The translations under genes were made by a program, and so were the position numbers. Positions 1-8,053 of a DNA stretch of 64,000 nt are shown here, in pieces. The notes beneath the pieces were generated by a model, which did no database searches, was not told where the DNA came from, and saw nothing but the letters and a program-made list of their open reading frames with translations. Each line of letters opens with the position of its first letter. Position 1 is the stretch's first letter. The stretch is taken from assembly GCA_011526105.1 (NCBI GenBank), contig WYAZ01000128.1, forward strand, positions 62,001 to 126,000, read 5' to 3'. The stretch comes from Deltaproteobacteria bacterium (GTDB lineage Bacteria > Myxococcota > Kuafuiibacteriia > Kuafuiibacteriales > Kuafuiibacteriaceae).

Positions 1-490
1 CGGTGTCGTCGGAGCGATGCGTGACTTCCACCCCTGGCGGCGGCGGATCGAACTCCACGTGGTAAATGCGTCCGGTCTTGGCATCGGCGCGACGCCCGGT
101 GATACGCCTCTCGATCACCGCGTCGTCGGCCTTGATGAGCACCACCGCATCGAGCGCGAGTCCGGCCTTCTCGAGCGCGGTGTCCAGGGCCTCGGCCTGA
201 GGTCTCGTGCGCGGGAAGCCGTCGAGCATGAAGCCGGTCTTGGCATCCGGCTCCGAGATCCGCTCCACGACCATGGCGATCACAACCTCGTCCGGGACGA
301 GTTCGCCGCGATCCATCAGCTCGCCGGCCTTCTTGCCGAGCTCAGTGCCTTTGGCGCGGGCCTCGCGGAGCATGTCTCCGGTGGAGATGTGGGGCACTCG
401 GAGCTGATCCAAGAGCCGCTTGGCCTGAGTCCCTTTGCCGGCGCCGGGTGGCCCGACGAGGATGAGACGCTTTGCCTGTGCGCTGGTCAT
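1..490 (-). CDS. adk: adenylate kinase (C-terminus cut by window edge)
   Basis: Interconverts ATP + AMP and 2 ADP in the cytoplasm. The reading frame starts at the ATG at 490-488 and runs off base 1, giving about 163 residues of an expected ~210. The P-loop GPPGAGKGTQ lies near residues 13-22, the AMP-binding segment ISTGDMLRE near 35-43 and the DGFPRT motif near 88-93. The LID segment (ITGRRADAKTGRIYHVEF) lacks the Cys4 zinc site, so it is a long-form, zinc-free enzyme. Only the end of the LID and the last helices are missing. The gene is followed upstream by a 70-base gap to the asparaginase gene, which is on the same strand. Confidence 0.96.
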   Translation of the reverse strand, partial: MTSAQAKRLILVGPPGAGKGTQAKRLLDQLRVPHISTGDMLREARAKGTELGKKAGELMDRGELVPDEVVIAMVVERISEPDAKTGFMLDGFPRTRPQAEALDTALEKAGLALDAVVLIKADDAVIERRITGRRADAKTGRIYHVEFDPPPPGVEVTHRSDDT

Positions 491-560
491 GCGGCGCGCA
501 GTCTAGCGCAGTTGAGCGGGCTTTCGAGCGATTTATGGGGTGACAAAAGGACGCGCTGCG

Positions 561-1088
561 TCAGGCATCTCTGCGGCTAAATGTCTGTCTGGCCCGGTCT
601 TTTGTGACCCCGGGAAATGCGAGGGCGCGGTTGTGAAGGACCGCGTAGACCCCTGGCGGCAACAGGCGCGCCGCAAGCAGGGCCTCGGTCACGTTCTGAT
701 AGGCGTCGGTGTCTCGGAACTCGAAGGGCCGAAAGGCCCCCGTGAGCAGCACCGGGCGATCGAGGCCCGGGAGCCCGGAGTGGAGGTGCTCCCCCGTCTT
801 CTCGAGCGTGTCTGTTCCGTGCACGACGATCACCGCGTCGTGGGCGGAGACCGCCTTCTTCACCGCCGCGAGGATGAGATCCCGATCTGGGTCGGTCATC
901 TCGAGCGAGTCCTTGCTCATCACGGTCTCGAAGGAGATCTCGAGGTTGGGTAGCCGAAGAGACTCCATCAAGACCTCGAGGACCGAGCGCACGTTCCGAA
1001 GCGACCCGTCCGTCTCGTCATAGGTCTTCTCGATGGTGCCTCCGGTACTCAAGAAGGCGATCTTCAGGGTGTCCTCGGCGCGGCGCAT
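561..1088 (-). CDS. asparaginase-family protein, N-terminal domain only
   Basis: This 175-residue protein matches the N-terminal catalytic domain of type I/II L-asparaginases. The first catalytic Thr is in LSTGGTIEKTY near residues 14-24, MSKDSLEMT aligns with the substrate Ser segment, HGTDTLEKT carries the Thr-Asp pair, and GVTKDRAR carries the conserved Lys. The C-terminal domain (about 130 residues), which in normal enzymes completes the active site across the dimer, is absent, and no frameshift remnant of it is visible downstream. The start at 1088 is chosen over the upstream ATG at 1145 because homology begins at LKIAFLSTGG. Single-domain homologues exist in databases as small 'asparaginase' proteins; the activity is not established. 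Confidence 0.85.
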   Translation of the reverse strand: MRRAEDTLKIAFLSTGGTIEKTYDETDGSLRNVRSVLEVLMESLRLPNLEISFETVMSKDSLEMTDPDRDLILAAVKKAVSAHDAVIVVHGTDTLEKTGEHLHSGLPGLDRPVLLTGAFRPFEFRDTDAYQNVTEALLAARLLPPGVYAVLHNRALAFPGVTKDRARQTFSRRDA

Positions 1089-1167
1089 CGGGCGGGGAGC
1101 ATTACGCCCTCCCCTCGGCTTGGCAATCGCTTCGTGGCCCCTCACACCATCACGGGACGATTTAGTC

Positions 1168-1923
1168 TTAGTCTACGGCGTCGGTGCTGGTCTCGACATA
1201 CCGCGAGTTCTCTAGATCCACTGCGTGCCCCGTGCGAACACCTTCGGAGAGCTGCTCGATGAGCTTGTCCTTTTGTTCGAGTCGCTTGGCGTCGACTCGA
1301 AAGGCCTTGTGCATCTCGAGCGGACGGCTCGAAGTCTTGAACGCCTGGAGTTCCCAGGAGCCTGGATCCGGGAGCGGCTGTCCCGGCCGCACGATCTTGA
1401 GCGCCGGTATGGGGATCTGGTGCACCATCGCTGGCTGAGAGATGTGACTGACCGGGAGCGCCTTCGGTTTGTCTCCCTCTTGGAAATGAGACGACACATC
1501 GAGAACGATGTAGGCGGCGTCACCGACCAGGTCGATGATGGTCACGCCCTCTTTCTCGGGCACGAGCTCAGCGGTGATGTTTTCGAGCACCCCGTCTCGA
1601 TCCACGCGCAGAGTCACCGGGTCTCCGACCTTGGCTCGACGATCCGCCACGCGCCCGGGCGGTGCGAGCTCGTCCTTGCCTCCGTCGACCGACACCATGG
1701 CCGGCTCGGGACCTGGATTCATGACCCACATGATCCCCACCGCGGGCGTGCGAAGCTGCCAGTAGCCGAGTGCGATGAGAACGAGCGCGGATGCGATACC
1801 CGCCGCGATCTTGGGCCCCTTGGGTGGTGGCGGTCCGACCTTCCCGACGAAGCTCTCCTCGCGCGGCTTCGCGGTGAAGAACTTCTGTTCGCTGCCTTCT
1901 ACCTTCTCGTCCTCTTCGCTCAT
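1168..1923 (-). CDS. hypothetical membrane-anchored protein
   Basis: I do not recognise this 251-residue protein. The start at 1923 is supported by a strong Shine-Dalgarno (GGAGGGGAG, bases 1934-1926). A charged cytoplasmic N-terminus of about 40 residues ends in PPPPKGPK, followed by one membrane helix near residues 41-58 (AAGIASALVLIALGYWQL). About 190 residues then lie outside the inner membrane and contain beta-rich segments (VTLRVDRDGVLENITAEL, AYIVLDVSSHF) and a charged C-terminal helix. This is a single-pass topology with the C-terminus in the periplasm. It is divergent from the transporter gene at 2130, with about 200 bases between them. Confidence 0.75.
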   Translation of the reverse strand: MSEEDEKVEGSEQKFFTAKPREESFVGKVGPPPPKGPKIAAGIASALVLIALGYWQLRTPAVGIMWVMNPGPEPAMVSVDGGKDELAPPGRVADRRAKVGDPVTLRVDRDGVLENITAELVPEKEGVTIIDLVGDAAYIVLDVSSHFQEGDKPKALPVSHISQPAMVHQIPIPALKIVRPGQPLPDPGSWELQAFKTSSRPLEMHKAFRVDAKRLEQKDKLIEQLSEGVRTGHAVDLENSRYVETSTDAVD

Positions 1924-2129
1924 GGCTCCCCTCCGGGCGCTGACCGCAGCATGCAACGGGTCGGCGCCGCGATCCATGTTTTGGGCAGAACACGGGCGCT
2001 TCGATGGCGCCCGAGCGTCGGTTTGGGCGCCCCAAGCGCCCTCCTCAGGCCCTGAGAACGCTCGATGCCCCAACGAAAACCGCAACTTGATTGCATTTTC
2101 AGCCCCATCCTCTTAGCTAAGCGCGGCCT

Positions 2130-3695
2130 ATGTCCCAAGGGCTGGCACTCACCGCGCTCTCGGTGCTGGCCCTCGCGGCCGGCGCGATCCTCCCCCGCTG
2201 GCTGCGCGGAGGCCTCTGGACGCCGCTCGTCAACGGGCTCGTCCTGGCCGCGGTCGGGGGGCTGGTGGCGCTGGTGGTCATCCCCGAGACCGTCCAGCAC
2301 GCCGGGCCGCTTGCCCTCATCGCCGCGGTCTTGGGCGTGCTGCTCCCTCGGCTCCTCGAGCGGAACGAGGCCCTCGGCTCGAAGCCTCGGACCCACTTCG
2401 CTCTCGGGGCGGCGCTCATCGCCCTGCTCCTTCACACCGCGCTCGATGGCATGGGCCTCGCCACCGCCGACCGACCGGGGGGATCTGGCCCCGCCCTCGC
2501 GCTCGCGATCGTCGCCCACCGATTCCCGGTGGGCCTCGCGCTCTGGCTGGTCGTGGCTCCGCGCTACGGCGGCCGCCGAGCCGCGCTCGTGCTCACCGTC
2601 GTGGGCGCCGCCACCTTCGTCGGCTTCTTCCTCGGGGACGCGCTGCTGCCGCGCGCGAGTGATCCGCGTCTGCAGCTCTTCCAGGCCTTCGTCGCCGGAT
2701 CACTGCTGCACGTGGTCTTGCACGCGCCCGACCAAACCACACTCAGGCATTGGCGTCCGCCCGAGTTTTTCGGTGCGGCGCTCGGCCTCACCCTGGTGCT
2801 GCTGATGCCCGAGGCTCACAGCCACGGGGACGGTGGGCTTCACCGGTTCGGCGAGGCGTTTCTTCATCTGTCGCTCGATGTGGCGCCGGCCCTGCTCGCG
2901 GGCTTTCTGCTGGCGGCTTTGCTCCACAAACTCAGCGCCGGAAAATCGGGTGCGGTGCCATTGATCGAGCCGCCGGCGCTGCTGGCATCCGTGCCGTTGC
3001 TCGGGCTCGAGCTCTCTTTGGCCCGCGTTGTCGCGAGCACCATGGTGCTGGGCGTGCTCTACCTCGCACGCCGGCTTCTAGGTGCGCCTTCCGCCGATCC
3101 GGAGACGGTGAGCCCACCCGAGAGCGGCGCACGAGCGGCGCTTCGCTACGGCTTTGGAGATCTGATGGATGAGGCGGGTCCTTGGCTCCTGCTCGGACTC
3201 GCGCTCGCAGCGGCGCTCCCGCCGGGTTCGTGGGTCCATGGCCTCGCGACGGTCCCGCGAGACGCCCTGGTCTGGCTCTTCGCCGCGCTGGGCCTGGCGC
3301 TGTCCATCAACTCGGTCGGCGCGACCGCCATCGCCGGCGCATTCATCGCAGCGGGTCTCTCGCCTGGGGCGGGGTTGGCCATCCTGCTCACCGGACCCGC
3401 GCTCGAGGCCAAGACACTCTCCGCGTTCCGAGCGAGGCGAGCGGGACTCGGTCGTTTGATCTACTTGGCCGCCGTGGTGCTCATGGCGGGCGGCGCGGGC
3501 ATGCTCACCGATCGCGTCGTCAACCGAGACGCAGTTCTCGCCGCCACCCGGCACGCCCACGGCACGATTCAGTCGCCTTGGGTGTGGTTGAGCCTCGGCG
3601 TGCTCGCGCTCGCCGTGACCCGGTCGATCTGGGTGAAGGGCCCTGGCGGCTACGCGAGAGCCATCCTGCAACCGAAGGTCCCGCAGCGAGATTGA
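2130..3695 (+). CDS. ZIP-like / SO_0444-type permease fusion, putative metal transporter
   Basis: This 521-residue polytopic membrane protein has two halves. Residues ~1-235 resemble ZIP metal transporters: LLLHTALDGMGLA near 95-110 and IVAHRFPVGLALW near 130-142 look like the paired ZIP helix-4/5 metal motifs (H-x3-D-G and H-x-x-P-x-G), followed by FQAFVAGSLLHVVLH. Residues ~245-510 resemble the DUF318/YraQ permease fold of ArsP and SO_0444 Cu/Zn exporters: LLAGFLLAALLHKL, then SINSVGATAIAGAFIAAG followed by LSPGAGLAILLTGPALE. The Cys motifs of ArsP-type permeases are missing. A His-rich loop (EAHSHGDGGLH) connects the halves. The substrate is inferred to be a divalent metal. There is no clear Shine-Dalgarno before the ATG. 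Confidence 0.75.
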   Translation: MSQGLALTALSVLALAAGAILPRWLRGGLWTPLVNGLVLAAVGGLVALVVIPETVQHAGPLALIAAVLGVLLPRLLERNEALGSKPRTHFALGAALIALLLHTALDGMGLATADRPGGSGPALALAIVAHRFPVGLALWLVVAPRYGGRRAALVLTVVGAATFVGFFLGDALLPRASDPRLQLFQAFVAGSLLHVVLHAPDQTTLRHWRPPEFFGAALGLTLVLLMPEAHSHGDGGLHRFGEAFLHLSLDVAPALLAGFLLAALLHKLSAGKSGAVPLIEPPALLASVPLLGLELSLARVVASTMVLGVLYLARRLLGAPSADPETVSPPESGARAALRYGFGDLMDEAGPWLLLGLALAAALPPGSWVHGLATVPRDALVWLFAALGLALSINSVGATAIAGAFIAAGLSPGAGLAILLTGPALEAKTLSAFRARRAGLGRLIYLAAVVLMAGGAGMLTDRVVNRDAVLAATRHAHGTIQSPWVWLSLGVLALAVTRSIWVKGPGGYARAILQPKVPQRD

Positions 3696-3714
3696 AGCGA
3701 GCCCCCCCAGACGC

Positions 3715-4386
3715 TCACGCCCCTCGAAACTTGATGCTGCAGCCGAGCGCCTTGGTCTCCGCCATGGGTATCGGCTGTCCCGCAAGCATGGCGTCGATGG
3801 CCTGCCGAAGGTAGGGCGTCTTCACCGCGGCCGCATCCTCCGCGTTGTCGTCGATGGCGCCGTGGTAAACGAGCTTTCCTCCGGCGTCGAACAGGTACAC
3901 CTCCGGCGTCTTGCTCGCCCCATAGGCCCGAGCGACGGCGGAGGTCTCGTCGACCACATAGGGAAACTTCATGCCCTTGGCCGCCGCGCGAGTCTTCATG
4001 GCTTCAAAGCTGTCCTCGCTCTGACGGTTTGGATCGTTCGAGTTGATCGCGATGGTGCCGATGCCCTTCTCGAGCGCCTCATTGCCCATCGCGACGAGGC
4101 GATCTTCCCAAGCGATGACGTAGGGGCAGTGATTGCAGCTGAAGATGACGAGCGTGCCCTTCTCTTTGGCCGCGGACTGGATGCTCACCATCGTTCCGTC
4201 CACGTTCTTCATCTCTGTGTCCTTCATGAGCATCTCTCTTCCTATCGCGAACGATTCAGCTGGAGCTTGGGGCGTGGGCGCGGGTGCAGGTGACGGGGCT
4301 TCGACCTTGGCGGGCGCAGGCGTCGTGGGTTTAGTGCAGGCGACAGACGCCGCAAACAGCGCGGCCGCGAGTAGGAATTGATTCAT
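3715..4386 (-). CDS. thioredoxin-fold lipoprotein with CxxC (CNHC) motif
   Basis: This 223-residue protein has an N-terminal lipoprotein signal (MNQFLLAAALFAASVAC) and a Pro/Ala-rich linker, then a peroxiredoxin/thioredoxin-like domain from about residue 45. The redox motif is F-S-C-N-H-C-P-Y-V near residue 85. The family is the AhpC/TSA-like 'thioredoxin family protein' with CNHCPYV-AWEDR, common in myxobacteria and planctomycetes. It is predicted to work outside the cytoplasm in thiol redox chemistry; the partner is unknown. The ATG at 4386 overlaps the stop of the upstream TlpA-like gene by 4 bases (ATGA), so the two form a translationally coupled pair. Confidence 0.85.
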   Translation of the reverse strand: MNQFLLAAALFAASVACTKPTTPAPAKVEAPSPAPAPTPQAPAESFAIGREMLMKDTEMKNVDGTMVSIQSAAKEKGTLVIFSCNHCPYVIAWEDRLVAMGNEALEKGIGTIAINSNDPNRQSEDSFEAMKTRAAAKGMKFPYVVDETSAVARAYGASKTPEVYLFDAGGKLVYHGAIDDNAEDAAAVKTPYLRQAIDAMLAGQPIPMAETKALGCSIKFRGA

Positions 4387-4940
4387 GGGACTTCTTTCTT
4401 CGACTTGGGCTTTGCGCTCCGGTGACGAGCGAGGGCTTCTTCGAGCTGCGCGAAGGTCACCTGACCCTGCCAGAGTTCGAGCAGGGTCCCTTCGCGGGCA
4501 AAGAGGAAAGTAGCGGGCAGCGCGCCCGACCAGCGCTTGGAGAGTCCGTCGATGAACTCCATGTCCCCTCCGCGCTTCATGTAGGTCGGCAAAGGGGCCC
4601 CGGAAGTGGCGATGAAGGCCTGGGCCTTCTCGCGTTCCGAGGCGAAGTCGGTGGACACGAAGAGAAGCTCCGCCTCGGGCGGCGAGTGGGCCTTGGCGAA
4701 GCGGACCAGCTCTGGGAACTCCTCGATGCAGGGCTGGCACCACGTCGCCCAGGCGTTGACGAAGACGAACGGAGCCGCAGAGGTCCGCACGCGGGCCTGA
4801 AGTTCCGGGGCGTCCACGTCGATCAGCATCACTTTGGAGTCCTTCGGCGCGCCCTTGTCCGCTCCGCCGCTGTCGACGGCGCCGAACACGAGAACCGAGA
4901 GAAGAACGAGGGCGCTCGCACCAGTCAATGACCTCACCAC
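4383..4940 (-). CDS. TlpA-like exported thiol:disulfide oxidoreductase
   Basis: This 185-residue protein has a signal peptide or N-terminal anchor (residues ~5-22, LTGASALVLLSVLVFGAV) and a thioredoxin fold with the active-site motif W-C-Q-P-C near residue 67, followed by FPELVRFA. The cis-Pro segment is GALPATFLF near residue 145. The family is TlpA/ResA, periplasmic reductants used for cytochrome c maturation or protein thiol repair. It is the first gene of a two-gene operon with the CNHC lipoprotein. No c-type cytochrome maturation genes are next to it; the cytochrome genes of this window lie 8 kb away. Confidence 0.88.
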   Translation of the reverse strand: MVRSLTGASALVLLSVLVFGAVDSGGADKGAPKDSKVMLIDVDAPELQARVRTSAAPFVFVNAWATWCQPCIEEFPELVRFAKAHSPPEAELLFVSTDFASEREKAQAFIATSGAPLPTYMKRGGDMEFIDGLSKRWSGALPATFLFAREGTLLELWQGQVTFAQLEEALARHRSAKPKSKKEVP

Positions 4941-5116
4941 GCGGGTCTAGCATGCGGGAGCAAAGTGGGCACCCCAGTTCAGCCAGCTCGGGGTCTGAGA
5001 GAGCGGACAACCTGGGACACAAACTCGACGGGTGCTTCAGGCTCGGGCATCGTGCTTTGGCGGCGAAGCGCTGCATCTCGCGCACTTCCGCGCGGGCGCA
5101 TGGAGAGGATATCAGC

Positions 5117-5692
5117 ATGAGATTCGGACTGAGCGGGTTGGCGCTGATGACGATGATGAGCGTGAGTGCTCGGGCGCCCGCGCAAGAAACGATCGAGACC
5201 CCGACGGAGGGTGCGGCACCGAATGCGAGTGCGCTCCCGACTACGCCGCGGGGCATGCGATTTCGCTTCGGGGTCTCGGCTGGGGCCGGCCCCCTGCTCT
5301 CGAGCCTGCCCACCTTCATTTACGGCGGCGCCGATCTCCGCTTCGGTCTTCAGATGAACGATCTCTTTGGGATCTACCTGCAGCCGCAGCTCGGGTTCTA
5401 CGGCGGCGGCGGTGGAAACTTCGCGGCCTTCGGCGGCTTGATCGGTGGCTCGGTCCTAGGGGAGGTCACCTTCTGGGATCGGCTCTTCGTGGGCGGCGGA
5501 CTCGGCTACGGGATCTTGAACAATCCTTCCGGTCTGGAGCTGCACTTCCGGGCCGGCGCCTATCCGGCGATGAGCAAGTCAGACACGGGGCGACGCAAAG
5601 GACTGATGCTCGGCGTCGACTTCAGGGTTCACTTGCTCGACGTCGCGACCTTCATCGCGCCGACCTTCTGCATCGGCTACGAGTCTTTTTAG
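5117..5692 (+). CDS. small outer-membrane-type beta-barrel protein
   Basis: This 191-residue exported protein is of unknown function. The ATG at 5117 is preceded by a good Shine-Dalgarno (GGAGAGGA, 5102-5109). A signal peptide ends near ARAPAQE (residue ~22). The rest is made of alternating Gly/aromatic strands (FRFGVSAGAGPLL, GIYLQPQLGFYGGGGG, LFVGGGLGYGIL, LMLGVDFRVHLL), ending in I-G-Y-E-S-F with a terminal Phe, as outer-membrane barrels often have. It resembles the many small OmpA/porin-like barrels of myxobacteria but has no specific family signature. It is divergent from the TlpA-like gene. Confidence 0.72.
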   Translation: MRFGLSGLALMTMMSVSARAPAQETIETPTEGAAPNASALPTTPRGMRFRFGVSAGAGPLLSSLPTFIYGGADLRFGLQMNDLFGIYLQPQLGFYGGGGGNFAAFGGLIGGSVLGEVTFWDRLFVGGGLGYGILNNPSGLELHFRAGAYPAMSKSDTGRRKGLMLGVDFRVHLLDVATFIAPTFCIGYESF

Positions 5693-5705
5693 GGAGGGTC
5701 GAGCT

Positions 5706-6680
5706 CTAACGGACTGCAGTGGTGGCGCGGGCGGCCCTTCGGCCACGATTCATCGCCACGACCGGGGCTCGATGCGCGCCTTCGACCATGAGGTCGTCGA
5801 CGATCTCTGCAATGTCGACCATGGCCTTTGAGCCCTTGCGATGGTCCGAGAGCGCGACGAGCACGTACTTCGCGTTTCCGTGCTGAACCAGCGCGCTGTC
5901 CGAGTGAAACGTGCGCCACGTCCCGCTCTTTCGAGCCAGGATGTTGACGCCCTCCTTGTCCTCGAGCGCCTTGACGAACTTGTGGTGCACCTTGGGCGCA
6001 CCCATGGCGGCGAGGATCCGCTTGTTACCGACCGGGCTGACGAGCAGGCCCTTGGCGAGCAGAGTGTAGAAGCGGGCCGCCTGCCGAGCAGTGGCACCAT
6101 GAGACATGTTGTGGAGCGGGTCTCGGTTCTGTTCTCCGCCGGGGCCATAGCGACGACCGAGCCACAGCCCGCCGTGCTCGTTTCCGTAGAAGCAGTATCC
6201 CGGCCGCCGGACCACGTCCTCGAGGTACCGAGGTCCGACGAGATCAAAGGCCCACGACGCGTCGGTGTTGCTCGACTGGTTGATCATCGAGGACAGGCGT
6301 TCTTCGACCGATGCGTTCCACTTGACCTTGTTCTCTTTGGCCGCCTGCGCCACCCCGAGCAGGGTGACGATCTTGGGCAGGCTGGCCGAGTACAACATCG
6401 CGTCGTCGTTGATGCCCGCGTAGTGGATGCGGTCCCTCGGCGTCAGGTCGACGACCGCAACCGAGAGGCGACCCGAGCGCAGCCATCCTCCATAGCCTGC
6501 TTCACGGATGCGGCGGCGGAGCTGCTGGAGCAGAGCCGGGTTCTTGCGGGCGAGCGGATAACTGGCGTCGCAGTTCTCTGCTGCTTCGCCGAACGGCCGC
6601 CCATCTTTGAAGCCGTTGGCGCTCGGGGTGGCGGGTGCCGGCGTAGAGGCCAACGCGAGGCAAAGGAGGCTCGACCACAC
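5706..6680 (-). CDS. exported serine hydrolase of the class A beta-lactamase fold
   Basis: This protein of about 324 residues has a signal peptide (WSSLLCLALASTPAPATPSA) and a beta-lactamase/PBP-type catalytic set: S-L-P-K (SxxK) in SASLPKIVTLLG near residue 105, S-S-N (SxN) in MINQSSNTDA, and K-S-G-T in LARKSGTWRTF near residue 265. These are the residues of acyl-serine enzymes acting on peptidoglycan or beta-lactams. The substrate is unknown and resistance should not be assumed. No ATG fits, so the GTG at 6680 was chosen because it places the hydrophobic signal at the N-terminus; a TTG ~42 bases upstream is an alternative. It follows a second serine hydrolase gene after a 119-base gap. Confidence 0.75.
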   Translation of the reverse strand: MWSSLLCLALASTPAPATPSANGFKDGRPFGEAAENCDASYPLARKNPALLQQLRRRIREAGYGGWLRSGRLSVAVVDLTPRDRIHYAGINDDAMLYSASLPKIVTLLGVAQAAKENKVKWNASVEERLSSMINQSSNTDASWAFDLVGPRYLEDVVRRPGYCFYGNEHGGLWLGRRYGPGGEQNRDPLHNMSHGATARQAARFYTLLAKGLLVSPVGNKRILAAMGAPKVHHKFVKALEDKEGVNILARKSGTWRTFHSDSALVQHGNAKYVLVALSDHRKGSKAMVDIAEIVDDLMVEGAHRAPVVAMNRGRRAARATTAVR

Positions 6681-6799
6681 GTTGCGTAATCTGTCCGAGT
6701 GCCCGTCGCGAAGCAAGATCGGGGCAACGCCTCTGAGAACGGTGGGATACGTAAGTCGGCGTGCCCACCCTGGCCTGCCGCACCGCGGCGAAGCCGGAT

Positions 6800-8053
6800 T
6801 CAATCGCCCTGGATCAGCGCATGGATCCCGGTCGCCAGGCGACCGTGATCCAGGGCCGCGTTCTTTCTCAGCTCGTTCGACATGACCGCCACGATGTAGG
6901 CCTTGGGCTCGGGACCTGTGGTCTCGACCTCGACCAAGCCGTTGAGCACGTTGATCTTGTTCCCTCGGTACTGGATGCAGACGTAGTCCTTCTCCGGCAC
7001 ACACTGAAAGAAGCTGCCGCTCTTGAAGTAGATGGCCGCCTCTTTCAGCACCGGCGTGTCCGCGTACCGAACCCGCCTCCGGGTGAGGTACATGAGCTTC
7101 TTGAGCTCCAGGCTCGAGAACTCATCGACCATGCGACCTTGCTCGACTCGAAGCATCCAGCGCAGAAGCGCAAGGGGGCTCGTGCCGCTGCCGCCCGACT
7201 TGATGTACTTGCCGGCGCCCTTCGTGAAGAAGGTTCGGAGACGAAATGCCGCCGGATCCAGACCAGCCTCGGATTGAGGCAGGTCGACGGTCCGAAAGAC
7301 CGCCTCGGTGAACTGCGAACGATCCCACTTTTTGAAGAGCTCCGCGTCGCGCTTCTTGGGCGGGTAGTCCTGGCCGAGGAGTGAGAGCAGCGTGGCCTCT
7401 CGCCAAACCAGGGTGCCCGCGGCGTTCGAGCTCGGGGAGATGGCGTGGTCCATCCACTCCCAGAGCGTGAAGCGATCGCCCAGCTTGACCGCCCGCACCG
7501 AGGTTTGCTCGCCGCTGATCACCGGGACCTCGTGGGAGTTCGGCATCAGCCATGCGTCGGCATCGACCTCGACCTCTCGGAGGAACGCCTCGCGCGCGGG
7601 AATGTCGTCCGGGAAGCGCTGCGCGAGGGCGCGGAGCATACCCGCCGCGACCAGCACTTTGGCGACGCTTCCCGGCGTCTGCTCGACCTGCTCAGCGACG
7701 CCCGCGTACCTCGGCTTCGCGGGGTCCGTGATGTCGAGAATCGCCACGTGATAGTCTCGGAAGCTCTCACGCTTCAGAAGCTGCTCGAGCCCCGCTTGGA
7801 GCTTGGCATCCTTCTTGGTCTCGGGCGTGACATCGAACTCTTTGCCCGCTTCGCGCATGCGCAGGCGAACACTCGAGCCCGGCCACTTCGCCCCGGGCGC
7901 GAGCTTTCTTCCTCGAGCGGTTCCCGCATCGATCCTCTGCTGCCAGCCGAGCCGACGGATCTGAGTACGCTCGCCTTCGTCGGTGGGGTAGGCGCCTGCG
8001 CCCACTGGAACGAGAAACAGAGCGAGCGCGAGGCTCGGGATGATCGATCTCAT
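6800..8053 (-). CDS. exported serine hydrolase of the beta-lactamase/PBP fold
   Basis: This 417-residue protein has a clear signal peptide (MRSIIPSLALALFLVPVGAGA). Its catalytic motifs are S-V-A-K (SxxK) in TPGSVAKVLVAAG near residue 130, S-S-N (SxN) in ISPSSNAAGTL near residue 210, and K-S-G-S in AIYFKSGSFFQ near residue 345. It is therefore an acyl-serine enzyme of the beta-lactamase/D,D-peptidase superfamily working in the periplasm or at the surface. It is related in architecture to the downstream hydrolase (5706-6680) but clearly diverged from it. Its ATG overlaps the stop of the dikinase-like gene (ATGA at 8050-8053), so production is coupled to that protein. Confidence 0.82.
   Translation of the reverse strand: MRSIIPSLALALFLVPVGAGAYPTDEGERTQIRRLGWQQRIDAGTARGRKLAPGAKWPGSSVRLRMREAGKEFDVTPETKKDAKLQAGLEQLLKRESFRDYHVAILDITDPAKPRYAGVAEQVEQTPGSVAKVLVAAGMLRALAQRFPDDIPAREAFLREVEVDADAWLMPNSHEVPVISGEQTSVRAVKLGDRFTLWEWMDHAISPSSNAAGTLVWREATLLSLLGQDYPPKKRDAELFKKWDRSQFTEAVFRTVDLPQSEAGLDPAAFRLRTFFTKGAGKYIKSGGSGTSPLALLRWMLRVEQGRMVDEFSSLELKKLMYLTRRRVRYADTPVLKEAAIYFKSGSFFQCVPEKDYVCIQYRGNKINVLNGLVEVETTGPEPKAYIVAVMSNELRKNAALDHGRLATGIHALIQGD

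Noticed and set aside
5706-8053. Antibiotic-resistance beta-lactamases
   Set aside because: The two proteins have the fold's motifs, but the sequences around them and their operon context do not match known resistance enzymes; a cell-wall or other hydrolase role is as likely.
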